Assembly (NCBI GenBank): GCA_038258425.1
Contig: JBBSPV010000033.1
Coordinates: 1 to 43,829 of the forward strand
Length of the DNA stretch: 43,829 nucleotides
Direction of reading: 5' to 3'
From: DATLGB01 sp038258425
GTDB taxonomy: Bacteria > Actinomycetota > Thermoleophilia > Solirubrobacterales > Solirubrobacteraceae
Program-made: the position numbers and the translations under genes
Notes under the pieces: model-generated
Seen by the model: only the letters and a program-made list of their open reading frames with translations
Database searches by the model: none
What the model was told of the DNA's origin: nothing
Part shown: positions 6,925 through 14,726 of the stretch, in pieces
Layout of the letters: each line of letters begins with the position of its first letter
How positions within the stretch are numbered: the stretch's first letter is position 1

Positions 6925-8150
6925 GCCTGCCACTGGAGGGCGTCCGCGTCCTGGACCTCTCGCGCCTGCTGCCGGGCGGCTTCTGCTCCCTCATGCTCGC
7001 CGACTTCGGGGCCGACGTGGTCAAGGTCGAGGACACGGGGGCGGGCGACTACGTGCGCTGGGCGCACCCGGTCGTCGACGGCGCCGAGCCGTCCGCGGCC
7101 GGAGCGCTGTTCCTCGCGCTCAACCGCGGCAAGCGCTCCGTGCGCATCGACCTGAAGACGGACGCCGGCCGGGAGGTCCTCCTGCGGCTGGCCGAGGACG
7201 CCGACGTCCTGCTGGAGTCCTTCCGCCCCGGTGTGCTCGACCGCCTCGGCGTCGGCTACGAGGCGCTGCGGGCGCGCAACCCGGGCCTCGTGCTGTGCGC
7301 GATCACCGGCTACGGCCAGGACGGTCCCAACCGCGACCGGCCGGGCCACGACACGAACTACCTCGGCCTCGTCGGCCTGCTCGGGCTCACCGGGGAGGCG
7401 GACGGCCCGCCCGTGCAGGCGGCAGGGCAGATCGCCGACCTCGGAGGCGGGGCGCTGATGGCCGCGTTCGGCATCCTCGCCGCCCTGCGCGAGCGCGACC
7501 GCTCCGGCGAGGGCCAGGTCGTCGACGTCTCCATGGCCGACGGCGCGCTGTCCTGGCTGGCCATGGTCGCCGCCGCCCACTTCGCGGGCGCCCCGGCGCC
7601 GCGCCGGGGCAAGCTCGAGCTCGCCGGGCGCTTCGCCTGCTACCGGCCCTACGCCTGCGCCGACGGCTGGGTGTCCTGCGGCGCGCTGGAGCCGAAGTTC
7701 TGGCTCGCGTTCTGCCGTGGCGTCGGCCGGGAGGACCTCATCGCCGCGCAGTTCGAGCCGCCCGGCTCGGACGGCCACCGTGCCGTCGAGGCGGTCTTCG
7801 CCGGCCGCACGCGCGACGAGTGGCAGGCCTTCGCGGACGAGCACGCGTGCTGCGTCGAGCCGATCCTCGAGCTCGAGGAGGCGCTTGAGTCCGACCTCGT
7901 GAGGGCCCGGGAGATGGTCGTCGAGCTCGACCAGCCCGGCGCCACCGAGCCCGTCCGGCTGCTCGGCACGCCGGTCAAGCTCTCGCGCACGCCCGCCGAT
8001 CCGACGCGGGCGCCCGGCCCGTCCCTCGGCGCCGACACCCGCGCGCTGCTGCGCGAGGCGGGCTACCCGGACGCCGAGATCGACGCGCTGCTCGCGGCCG
8101 GCGCGGTGGCGGGGACGCCGGAGGGCGTCCAGGGGTCGTTCCTCGGGTGA
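6921..8150 (+). CDS. Family III CoA-transferase / alpha-methylacyl-CoA racemase-like enzyme
   Basis: This 409-aa CaiB/BaiF protein begins LPLEGVRVLDLSRLLPGGF and includes ADFGADVVKVED, LNRGKRSVRIDL and DVLLESFRPGVLDRLGVG, all typical of the family. The block ITGYGQDGPNRDRPGHDTNYLGL resembles alpha-methylacyl-CoA racemases (GHDxNY) more than formyl-CoA transferases; D144 in that motif is the family's conserved Asp. It could move CoA between acids or epimerise a 2-methylacyl-CoA. GTG at 6921 overlaps the BKACE stop, and its own stop overlaps the MerR start, so three genes form one operon. Together they suggest catabolism of a keto acid through CoA esters. Confidence 0.85.
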   Translation: MSLPLEGVRVLDLSRLLPGGFCSLMLADFGADVVKVEDTGAGDYVRWAHPVVDGAEPSAAGALFLALNRGKRSVRIDLKTDAGREVLLRLAEDADVLLESFRPGVLDRLGVGYEALRARNPGLVLCAITGYGQDGPNRDRPGHDTNYLGLVGLLGLTGEADGPPVQAAGQIADLGGGALMAAFGILAALRERDRSGEGQVVDVSMADGALSWLAMVAAAHFAGAPAPRRGKLELAGRFACYRPYACADGWVSCGALEPKFWLAFCRGVGREDLIAAQFEPPGSDGHRAVEAVFAGRTRDEWQAFADEHACCVEPILELEEALESDLVRAREMVVELDQPGATEPVRLLGTPVKLSRTPADPTRAPGPSLGADTRALLREAGYPDAEIDALLAAGAVAGTPEGVQGSFLG

Positions 8151-8803
8151 GCGCCGACACGCGCCCGCCCGGCCGCCTGAAGATGGCCGAGCTCGCCGAG
8201 CGCTCCGGCGTCTCGGCCGGCACCGTCAAGCACTACCTGCGCGAGGGCCTGCTCGACGGGGGCGAGCCCGTCGTCCGCACGAGCCGCAACATGGCCTGGT
8301 ACCCGCCGTCCTACGTGGATCGCGTCCGGCTCATCAAGCGGCTGCAGGAGGAGCGCTTCATGCCGCTGCGCCACATCCGCGGGATGCTCGCGCTCACGGA
8401 GGGCCCGCGCACCGGCCGCGCGCAGGTCGAGGCCCGCTACGCCCTTCCGGGCAACGTCCTCGACCGCCTTGCCGAGGTCGGCGCCGTCGCCCCGACCGAG
8501 GAGGGCTACGGAGCCGACGACCTGCGGGTGCTCGAGGCCATCCAGTCCTTCCGCTCCGGCGGCTGGGACGAGACGCTCGGCTTCACGGTCCACGACACGG
8601 TCCGCTACCGGAAGGCGCTCGAGCCGCTCGTCCGGGAGGAGGTGCGGGTGCTGCGGGAGCGCCTCGCCGGCCAGGTCGACGACGAGCGCGCGGTCGAGCT
8701 CGTCCGGGCGGGCGCCGAGCCGCTGCGCGAGCTGATCGGCGCCCTGCACTCCCGGATGCTCCTCGCGGAGCTCGACCGCGTGCTCGGCGGGGCTACTCCG
8801 TGA
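8147..8803 (+). CDS. MerR-family transcriptional regulator
   Basis: This 218-aa protein has an N-terminal winged HTH (residues 11-80): LKMAELAERSGVSAGTVKHY is the recognition HTH, followed by wing and the MerR helix VDRVRLIKRLQEERFMPLRHI. The C-terminal 130 residues are helical and do not match metal- or drug-binding MerR types (no Cys cluster). Start GTG at 8147 overlaps the preceding stop as GTGA. As the last gene of the BKACE operon it probably regulates it, perhaps in response to an acyl-CoA or the keto acid. Its 3' end overlaps the convergent gene by 11 bp. Confidence 0.85.
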   Translation: MSADTRPPGRLKMAELAERSGVSAGTVKHYLREGLLDGGEPVVRTSRNMAWYPPSYVDRVRLIKRLQEERFMPLRHIRGMLALTEGPRTGRAQVEARYALPGNVLDRLAEVGAVAPTEEGYGADDLRVLEAIQSFRSGGWDETLGFTVHDTVRYRKALEPLVREEVRVLRERLAGQVDDERAVELVRAGAEPLRELIGALHSRMLLAELDRVLGGATP

Positions 8804-9647
8804 CGGAGACGTAGACCCGCTTGCGGGCGCCCGCGACGGTCGCCGAGCCGTCCCCGTTGCGCGGGGCGACGACGAGCGCGTTGGGCGTCTTGGCGGCGGC
8901 CGGCGCGCACTCCACGGCGGCGGTCTGACAGCGCGCGACGGCGACCTGACCGGAGAAGCTCGGGTCGGCGACGCCGTCCCCGCTCTGGTCGATCTTGTTC
9001 TGTACCGAGACCGAGGCGGTCAGGCCGTGGCCGGCGAGCGAGGCGCCGCTGTTGACGTAGACGTTGGCGTTCGTCGTGTAGGCGTCGATCACGGCGAAGC
9101 CGCCGGACTGCTCCTCGATCGCGCCGGCCTCGTTGAGCAGGAACCAGCGCGTCTTGAGCTGCGACGCACTCGCCCCGTCGACTTGGTCGGCGTTGAGGCC
9201 GGAGGCCACGCCCGTGGCGTTCGTCGTGAACGGCTTGGTTCCGTCGCCGCCGTTGCTGACCTTGATCTCGCCGCCGAGCACGCCGGAGGACGCGAACTGG
9301 AAGGCCTGACCCTTCTTGAGGTTGTTCGCGCGCAGGCACGGGTTGTTGCCCTTGCCCGTCCCGGCGCGACAGCCGTAGATGGCGCCGCCGCCCGAGCCCG
9401 ACGTGTTCGACTGGCGGGTCGTGTAGCCGCCCGTACGCTGGCCGGTCTCACGCGCGGAGGAGACGACCTTCGTCTCGCGCGAGGCGCGGTTGTCCTTCCC
9501 GAGGCGGATGACGTCGCCCGTGGCGGCGACGCCGACGGGTGCGGCGACCACGGCGACGACGGCGCCCGTGAGGATGGCGGCGCGGGTGCGCGGCCGCCCG
9601 TCGTGCCGACGCCACCAGCTCTTGATCTGACCGTGTTGGTTGTCCAT
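8793..9647 (-). CDS. Secreted or surface protein with 'NADxVDG' motif
   Basis: The 284-aa product starts MDNQHGQIKSWWRRH, followed by a single hydrophobic segment (AAILTGAVVAVVAAPVGVAA, about residues 24-43) and an extracytoplasmic domain. The extracellular part has a Gly/Ser/Thr-rich linker (70-95), a Cys-containing stretch (YGCRAG...NPCLRANN), and GLNADQVDGASASQL, a motif repeated in many surface proteins of soil actinobacteria and similar to phage tail-fibre segments. The C-terminal third looks beta-rich (VNSGASLAGHGLTASVSVQN). I chose ATG 9647 because the N-terminus then has the expected positive charge before the membrane segment; an upstream GTG/ATG at 9713 would add 22 residues. Function unknown; likely envelope or adhesion. 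Confidence 0.7.
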   Translation of the reverse strand: MDNQHGQIKSWWRRHDGRPRTRAAILTGAVVAVVAAPVGVAATGDVIRLGKDNRASRETKVVSSARETGQRTGGYTTRQSNTSGSGGGAIYGCRAGTGKGNNPCLRANNLKKGQAFQFASSGVLGGEIKVSNGGDGTKPFTTNATGVASGLNADQVDGASASQLKTRWFLLNEAGAIEEQSGGFAVIDAYTTNANVYVNSGASLAGHGLTASVSVQNKIDQSGDGVADPSFSGQVAVARCQTAAVECAPAAAKTPNALVVAPRNGDGSATVAGARKRVYVSVTE

Positions 9648-9813
9648 GTCCGTTGCAGCACCTATCCGGCTGGGAAGTTGTTGCACGTGGGCGGTCAGCG
9701 CTGGAAGTGTCATCGCCCTGACGCCCCGGCAAACCCGCCGCCCGAGTGGTTACGGAAACCCGCACATCGCGGCCTGACGGGACAGGCGAGGGGTGACGCT
9801 TGTCCAGGATGGA

Positions 9814-9960
9814 GTGCGGGCCCCATGCCCAGAGCCCGAATGTGAACATGCACGGATCGTCGTCGCCTGGCTGGTGCTGACTTACCCGGTCGTGCTGATC
9901 GGCCGGCGGGCCGAGCATCGCCGCCTGCAGCGCCGACGCGCGCTCGACGGACGCACCTGA
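9814..9960 (+). CDS. Possible 48-aa single-span membrane peptide
   Basis: In the 402-bp gap 9648-10049 one short frame looks coding: GTG start with AGGA 5 nt upstream, C/H-rich N-terminus (CPEPECEH), one hydrophobic helix (IVVAWLVLTYPVVLIG), then a strongly basic tail (RRAEHRRLQRRR). Nearly all third codon positions are G or C, as in neighbouring genes. Nothing else is recognisable in the gap. The C-x4-C-x-H arrangement could bind a metal, but this is a guess. No homologue is known to me. Confidence 0.4.
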   Translation: MRAPCPEPECEHARIVVAWLVLTYPVVLIGRRAEHRRLQRRRALDGRT

Positions 9961-10049
9961 GCCCGCCCGGCGGTCGCCTCCGGCCGCGCCGACGGGCTGG
10001 GGGGAAGGCCGCGCATGCTCGGGCTGACTCCGGGTAGGCGACCCACCTC

Positions 10050-10943
10050 GTGCTGGAACTCGACGGACTCAGCCGGCGCTTCGGGGCCACCGTGGCGCTG
10101 GACGACATGAGCTTCTCCGTGCGCGAGGGCTCGCTGTACGGCTTCGTCGGTCGCAACGGGGCGGGCAAGACCACGACGATGCGGATCGTCCTCGGGGTGC
10201 TCGCCGCCGACGGCGGGGAGGTCCGCTGGCGCGGTGAGCGCGTCGGCCGGGACGAGCGCGGTCGGTTCGGCTACATGCCCGAGGAGCGGGGCCTGTACCC
10301 GAAGATGCCGGTGGTCGACCAGCTGAAGTTCTTCGCGCGCCTCCACGGCGTCGCGGCGCGCGAGGCGGAGGCCAACGCCCGCCGGCTCGTCGACCGCCTC
10401 GGACTCGGGGACCGGGCGCGTGACCCGCTCGAGTCGCTCTCCCTGGGCAACCAGCAGCGCGTCCAGCTCGCCGCCGCACTCGTGCACGAGCCCGAGCTGC
10501 TGGTCCTGGACGAGCCGTTCAGCGGCCTGGACCCGCCGGGCGTCGACGTGCTCGCCGACGTCCTCTCCGAGCGTGTGCGGGCCGGCGTCGCGGTGCTGTT
10601 CTCGTCCCATCAGCTCGACCTCGTGGAGCGGATCTGCGACGGGGTGGCGATCATCGAGGCCGGGCGGCTGGTGGCCGAGGGCAGCGTGCCCGAGCTGCGC
10701 GAGACGCGCGCCGGGCGCCGCTGGGTCGTCGAGCTCGAGGACGTCCCCGGCGACTGGGCGGCGGCGTTGCCCGGCCGGCTCGTCGACGACGCCGACGGTC
10801 GCGCGGTCGTCGATCTCGGCGAGGATGGCGACGAGCAGGCGCTGCTCGACGCCGCCCGCCGGGCCGGCCGCGTCCGGCGCTTCGGGCCGCTCGAGCCGAC
10901 GCTCGCGGATCTGTTCCGCGACGTGGTGGAGACGCGCGCGTGA
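10050..10943 (+). CDS. ABC transporter ATP-binding protein (NatA type)
   Basis: The 297-aa ATPase has Walker A GRNGAGKT (34-41), a Q-loop region around GYMPEERGLYP, signature LSLGNQQR (130-137), Walker B LLVLDEP (150-156) and the D-loop/H-loop FSSHQLDLVE. The signature LSLGNQQ instead of LSGGQ and the EERGLYP sequence are typical of the NatA/YhaQ subfamily of ABC-2 exporters. The C-terminal 75 residues form the small regulatory domain of that group. It overlaps the permease gene by 4 bp. Start GTG 10050 has no Shine-Dalgarno sequence; a TAGGCG box lies 9 nt upstream. Substrate unknown (Na+, drug or lipid are possible). Confidence 0.85.
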   Translation: MLELDGLSRRFGATVALDDMSFSVREGSLYGFVGRNGAGKTTTMRIVLGVLAADGGEVRWRGERVGRDERGRFGYMPEERGLYPKMPVVDQLKFFARLHGVAAREAEANARRLVDRLGLGDRARDPLESLSLGNQQRVQLAAALVHEPELLVLDEPFSGLDPPGVDVLADVLSERVRAGVAVLFSSHQLDLVERICDGVAIIEAGRLVAEGSVPELRETRAGRRWVVELEDVPGDWAAALPGRLVDDADGRAVVDLGEDGDEQALLDAARRAGRVRRFGPLEPTLADLFRDVVETRA

Positions 10944-12112
10944 TCGGCGGCCGCGAGGCGATCGCGCTCGTCGCCCGCCGCGAGGTCGTGACCCGCGGTC
11001 GCGACCGGACGTTTTTGATCTCGACCCTGATCACGCTCGCCATCATCGCGGCGATCGTCCTGCTGCCGTCGCTCTTCGGGGGTGGGGACGACAAGGCGAC
11101 CGTCGCCGCCACGCCGCAGGCGCTGGCGACCGCGAAGGCCGCCAAGGCCGTCCAGGGCCAGTTCGACGTCCGCATCGTGCCTGTGCGCGTGGGGTCCGAC
11201 GCGGCGGCCCGGACACGGGTCGACGACGCCGAGGCCGACCTGGCGCTCGTGCAGGGTGGCCGGCGCATCGTGGCCTCGGGCGGTGCCCCCAGCGGAGCCG
11301 TGGACGCCCTGCAGGCGGCCTCGCGCAGCCGGCGCGCGCTCACGGCGCTGCGGGCCTCCGGCGCCGACGCGGCGACCGTGCAGCGCGTCCTCGCACCCCG
11401 CCCGCTCGCGGTCACCCAGCTCGACCGTGACTCCGACACGCGCCGGGCCTTCGCCATCATCGCGCTGTTCGTCCTCTACGGCCAGATCCTCGCCTACGGG
11501 GTGATGGTCGCCAACGGCGTCGTGGAGGAGAAGGCGTCGCGCATCGTCGAGATCCTGCTGGCCACGATCCGGCCGCGCGAGCTGCTGGCCGGGAAGGTGC
11601 TCGGCATCGGGCTGCTGGCGCTCGGCCAGCTGCTGCTCACGGGCGTGGTCGGCCTCGGGCTGGCCGCGCTCAGCGGGCAGGTCGACGTCGGCGCCCGGGA
11701 GCTGTCGGTGCTGCCCATCGTGCTGGCCTGGTTCGTGCTCGGCTTCGCGCTCTACGCGTGCGCCTACGCGATGGGCGGCGCCCTCGTCTCGCGCCAGGAG
11801 GACGTCAACAGCGCCACGACGCCGTTGACGATGGCGATCCTCGTCTCGCTCGTGCTCGGACTGCAGGCCGGCCAGCACGCCGACGGCTCGCTGGCCCAGG
11901 TGCTGTCCATCCTCCCGGTGTCCTCGCCGCTCGTCATGCCGGTGCGGATGGTCGCCGGCGACGTCCCGGTCGCGGAGGTGGCGCTCGCCGTCCTGCTCAT
12001 CCTCGCCGCCATCGTCGTCGTCGTCCGCCTCGCCGGGCGCATGTACGGTTCCGCGGTGCTGCAGACGGGCGGCAAGCTGTCCCTGCGCACGGCGCTCGGA
12101 CGTTCGTCTTAA
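10940..12112 (+). CDS. ABC-2 type exporter permease (NatB-like)
   Basis: This 390-aa membrane protein has one N-terminal transmembrane helix (residues 31-47), a large extracytoplasmic domain of about 130 residues, and five or six C-terminal helices beginning at about 175. The segment VVEEKASRIVEILLATIRPRELLAGKVLG is the cytoplasmic coupling loop characteristic of NatB and other ABC-2 permeases (E-K-x-x-R-x-x-E). It forms the membrane partner of the ATPase encoded just upstream, with which it overlaps (GTGA). Confidence 0.85.
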   Translation: MIGGREAIALVARREVVTRGRDRTFLISTLITLAIIAAIVLLPSLFGGGDDKATVAATPQALATAKAAKAVQGQFDVRIVPVRVGSDAAARTRVDDAEADLALVQGGRRIVASGGAPSGAVDALQAASRSRRALTALRASGADAATVQRVLAPRPLAVTQLDRDSDTRRAFAIIALFVLYGQILAYGVMVANGVVEEKASRIVEILLATIRPRELLAGKVLGIGLLALGQLLLTGVVGLGLAALSGQVDVGARELSVLPIVLAWFVLGFALYACAYAMGGALVSRQEDVNSATTPLTMAILVSLVLGLQAGQHADGSLAQVLSILPVSSPLVMPVRMVAGDVPVAEVALAVLLILAAIVVVVRLAGRMYGSAVLQTGGKLSLRTALGRSS

Positions 12113-12139
12113 GCCGTAGCTCGCGGCCGGGGCGCGCGG

Positions 12140-12145
12140 TAGGTT
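12140..12145 (+). promoter_or_regulatory. -10 box TAGGTT before the small membrane protein
   Basis: TAGGTT ends 7 nt before ATG 12153 with no Shine-Dalgarno sequence between, matching the leaderless pattern seen elsewhere in this window. Confidence 0.4.
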
Positions 12146-12152
12146 GGCGCTC

Positions 12153-12563
12153 ATGTCCCGACTCCTGCGGGCCGAGCGCGTCCCGCCCGCGGCCCTCGTG
12201 CTGCTGGCGCTCGCGGCGGTGGCGGTGTTCGTCGCCGGCTTCGAGCACGTGCGGCTCTTCCATCGCGGCTACGCCTCGGTGGAGGTCGTCGGACCGCTGT
12301 TCCTGCTCAACGGGATCGCCTCCGCGGTCGTCGTGCTGCTGCTCGTCTTCGACCGCGTCGCGCTCTTCGTGCTCGGCTCGCTGTCGGTCGGCCTCGGCGC
12401 CCTCGTGTCCATCTTCGTCTCGCACACGTGGAGCTTCTTCGGCTTCGCCGAGGCCGGCTACGACGGCCCGGCGACGCTCATCGTCGTCGCCGAACTCGCT
12501 GCCACGGTGCTGACGCTCGCCGGCGCCGCCGTCGCCCTGCGCGGCCGGGAGCGGGTGGCGTGA
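12153..12563 (+). CDS. Hypothetical four-helix membrane protein
   Basis: This 136-aa protein has about four hydrophobic helices: PPAALVLLALAAVAVFVAGF, VVGPLFLLNGIASAVVVLLL, VALFVLGSLSVGLGALVSIF and a C-terminal LIVVAELAATVLTLAGAAV. Between helices 1 and 2 is EHVRLFHRGYASV. Such small four-helix proteins are often found beside cytochrome genes; here it overlaps the downstream cytochrome c gene by 4 bp, so the two are coupled and may work in the same membrane electron-transfer complex. I do not recognise the family with certainty. ATG 12153 was chosen over TTG 12144 because of the TAGGTT box spacing. Confidence 0.65.
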   Translation: MSRLLRAERVPPAALVLLALAAVAVFVAGFEHVRLFHRGYASVEVVGPLFLLNGIASAVVVLLLVFDRVALFVLGSLSVGLGALVSIFVSHTWSFFGFAEAGYDGPATLIVVAELAATVLTLAGAAVALRGRERVA

Positions 12564-12997
12564 GTCCTCTGCGGCTCATCCTCGCCGCGGCCGTCGTGCT
12601 CGTCATGGGCGCCGCCATCCTGGGGATCGGCCAGGGCGAGTCCCCGCTGGCCGCCGCGCCGCCTCGGGGCCGGACCCTCTCGCCGCAGGAGGTCAGGGCC
12701 TCGCGCCAGCGCGTCGTGGCTGGCGGCGAGCAGGTGCGACACGGCAGGCACGAGTTCGCCGAGCAGGGGTGCGGGGCGTGCCACACGCTCGCGGCCATCG
12801 GCGCCGACGGCGAGCTCGGCCCACGCCTGGACCGCCGGCGCGAGCCGGTCCAGGCGATCGCCGGAAGCATCGCGGAACCCGAGGCGCAGGGGCAGCCCGG
12901 CTACGACCGCGAGCTCATGCCGCGCCACTACGAGCAGGAGCTGGGCAAGGAGGGCGTCGCGGCCGTGGCGGCGTTCATCAAGGCCGCGTCGGGCTGA
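12560..12997 (+). CDS. Membrane-anchored monohaem cytochrome c
   Basis: This 145-aa protein has an N-terminal signal anchor (RLILAAAVVLVMGAAILGIG), a charged linker, and a class I cytochrome c domain: haem-binding CGACH (C71, C74, H75), the GxxGPRL turn and M120 (ELMPRHY) as the probable sixth ligand. The domain ends at AVAAFIKAASG, a typical C-terminal helix. It would sit on the outer face of the membrane as an electron shuttle. Its GTG overlaps the stop of the small membrane protein. No oxidase or reductase gene is in the window, so its partner is elsewhere. Confidence 0.85.
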   Translation: MSPLRLILAAAVVLVMGAAILGIGQGESPLAAAPPRGRTLSPQEVRASRQRVVAGGEQVRHGRHEFAEQGCGACHTLAAIGADGELGPRLDRRREPVQAIAGSIAEPEAQGQPGYDRELMPRHYEQELGKEGVAAVAAFIKAASG

Positions 12998-13005
12998 GGC
13001 GACGC

Positions 13006-13851
13006 TCACCAGCGCGCGTCGTGGCGCTCCATTACCCCAAGCCCCGATCGCAGCGCGCCCGCCCGGGGCAGCGTGCCGGCGAAGGTCCCGAACGGCTGCT
13101 CGTAGTCCGAGGCGACGACGACCAGCCGCTCGCGGCGGGCGCGCGCGGCCTCCAGGGTGAAGCGCAGCCCCCCGCCCTCGGCGAAGGCGACGCCGTCGAG
13201 CCCGTCGAACGCCACGGGTCCGAGCTCGTGCGGCTCGCCGTCGACCCACACCGTGCGCTCGGACGCCGCCGCCGCGTCGTGGAGGCCGGCGACGAGGTTC
13301 CAGGCGACGGGCACGCCCGTCGCCGAGACACCGACGCCGGCCGACCAACGCCACGCGGTGCGCCGCGCGTGGTAGCCGGCCGAGTCGTCGACGATGCCGC
13401 GCGCGTCGACGGCCAGCCGCCGGTCGCCGAGGCGGACGGTGCCGGTCATGCGCACGCCGCCCTGCTTGCGCGTCCAGGCGTACCCGGGCGCCGGCCCGTG
13501 GGGCGAGACGGTCTCCACCCCCGGGCCCTCGTGCAGCGTGAGGTCGACGGCGACCCCCGCGTCGCGGACCCGCACGCGCGAGCCGTCGAGGCGCACGACG
13601 CCCGGCCGGCGCGCCGTGCGCTCGGCGAGCGTCCGCGCCGCCCGGTCCCACACCGCGTACCAGGCGACGGGCACCGGGCCGACGTGCGCGATCGCCGCGC
13701 ACAGCAGCAGCTGCTCGTCGAAGCAGCCGACCCAGCGCCAGCGCTTCAGCGGCCGAGTGCCGAGGCGCAGCGGCAGCCGGGCGGGCGGCAGCGGCACCGC
13801 CGGCCGGCCACCAAGACCCGTGCGCCACGGTTGGACGGCGTCCCCCGGCAT
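13006..13851 (-). CDS. DUF2804 family protein
   Basis: The 281-aa protein matches DUF2804: LKRWRWVGCFDEQLLLCAAIAHVGPVP near the N-terminus, a beta-rich middle with conserved Trp and His (YHARRTAWRWSAGVG), and the diagnostic C-terminus SGLGVMERHDARW. The fold is related to lipocalin-like or carotenoid-hydratase-type barrels; the biochemical role is unknown. It is slightly shorter than typical members (about 320-340 aa). It is divergent from the nitrilase gene, sharing a 10-bp promoter element; start ATG 13851 is 6 nt after the TAGTCT box. Confidence 0.75.
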   Translation of the reverse strand: MPGDAVQPWRTGLGGRPAVPLPPARLPLRLGTRPLKRWRWVGCFDEQLLLCAAIAHVGPVPVAWYAVWDRAARTLAERTARRPGVVRLDGSRVRVRDAGVAVDLTLHEGPGVETVSPHGPAPGYAWTRKQGGVRMTGTVRLGDRRLAVDARGIVDDSAGYHARRTAWRWSAGVGVSATGVPVAWNLVAGLHDAAAASERTVWVDGEPHELGPVAFDGLDGVAFAEGGGLRFTLEAARARRERLVVVASDYEQPFGTFAGTLPRAGALRSGLGVMERHDARW

Positions 13852-13857
13852 CGGCCG

Positions 13858-13867
13858 AGACTATGCT
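13858..13867. promoter_or_regulatory. Bidirectional -10 element AGACTATGCT
   Basis: Minus strand: TAGTCT (13863-13858), 6 nt from the DUF2804 ATG. Plus strand: TATGCT (13862-13867), 10 nt before an in-frame TTG at 13878 of the nitrilase. The two hexamers share the central TA. Confidence 0.55.
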
Positions 13868-14726
13868 TCGCCCGAAGTTGACTGCCGGGTCAGTCCAGCC
13901 GACGGGCAGCGTCCGCGCCGCCGCTGTCCAGCTCACCGCGACGCCCGACCGCGCGCGCAACCTCGCCACGGCCGACCGGCTCGTCCGCGAGGCGGCCGCC
14001 GCCGGCGCGCGGCTCGTCGTCCTGCCCGAGAAGTGGTCGGCCCTCGGCACGCCCGGGCAGACGGCCGCGGGCGCCGAGCCGCTGGACGGGCCGGCGCTGA
14101 CCTGGGCGCGCGAGACGGCGGGCGAGCTCGGCCTCGACCTCGTCGCCGGGTCGATCACCGAGGCGCCGGACGGCGCGGGCGGCAAGGGCCGCAACACGAG
14201 TGTCCACGTCGGCCCGGACGGCGCCGACCAGGCCGTGTACCGCAAGATCCACCTCTTCGACGCCGACGTGGACGGCACGGGCTACCGCGAGTCCGCGCTC
14301 GAGGCTCCCGGCGAGGACGTCGTGCTCTCGCGGCTCGCCGGCGGCGCCGGGCTCGGGCTGAGCGTCTGCTACGACCTGCGCTTCCCGGAGCTCTACCGGG
14401 CGCTGGCCGTCCGCGGCGCTCACGTGCTCGCCGTGCCGGCCGCCTTCACCGTCCCGACCACGCGCGATCACTGGGAGATCCTCCTGCGCGCCCGCGCGAT
14501 CGAGGACCAGTGCTTCGTCGTCGCCGCCAACCAGGTGGGTCGTGCCGGCCCGGACGGGCCGAGCTGCGGCGGGCGGTCGATGATCGTCGACCCGTGGGGG
14601 CTCGTGCTCGCCCAGGCGCCGGACGCCGAGGGGGTCGTGGTGGCCGACCTCGATCTCGACGGGCTCGCCGCGGTCCGTGCGCAGATCCCGTCGCTGGCCA
14701 ACCGCCGGCTCGAGGTCGCGCGCTGA
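13863..14726 (+). CDS. Carbon-nitrogen hydrolase (nitrilase superfamily amidase)
   Basis: The 287-aa enzyme has the nitrilase triad: Glu in LVVLPEKWSAL (about residue 57), Lys in YRKIHLFDAD (about 124) and Cys in LGLSVCYDLRFPELYR (about 163). The RFPELYR and QVGRAG...GGRSMIVDPWG blocks point to the Nit/omega-amidase-like branch that deaminates small dicarboxylate amides or repairs deaminated glutathione. The annotated ATG overlaps the predicted plus-strand -10 box, so TTG at 13878 may be the real start (removing five residues upstream of the conserved VRAAAVQL). It overlaps the TetR gene by one base (TGATG). Confidence 0.85.
   Translation: MLRPKLTAGSVQPTGSVRAAAVQLTATPDRARNLATADRLVREAAAAGARLVVLPEKWSALGTPGQTAAGAEPLDGPALTWARETAGELGLDLVAGSITEAPDGAGGKGRNTSVHVGPDGADQAVYRKIHLFDADVDGTGYRESALEAPGEDVVLSRLAGGAGLGLSVCYDLRFPELYRALAVRGAHVLAVPAAFTVPTTRDHWEILLRARAIEDQCFVVAANQVGRAGPDGPSCGGRSMIVDPWGLVLAQAPDAEGVVVADLDLDGLAAVRAQIPSLANRRLEVAR

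Noticed and set aside
5085..6933. Very long open frames on both strands (for example a plus-strand frame of more than 1000 codons from 5085)
   Set aside because: High GC removes stop codons from alternate frames. Their translations are Arg/Ala/Pro-rich without domains and lie over real genes; only the segment from 6921 in that frame is real.
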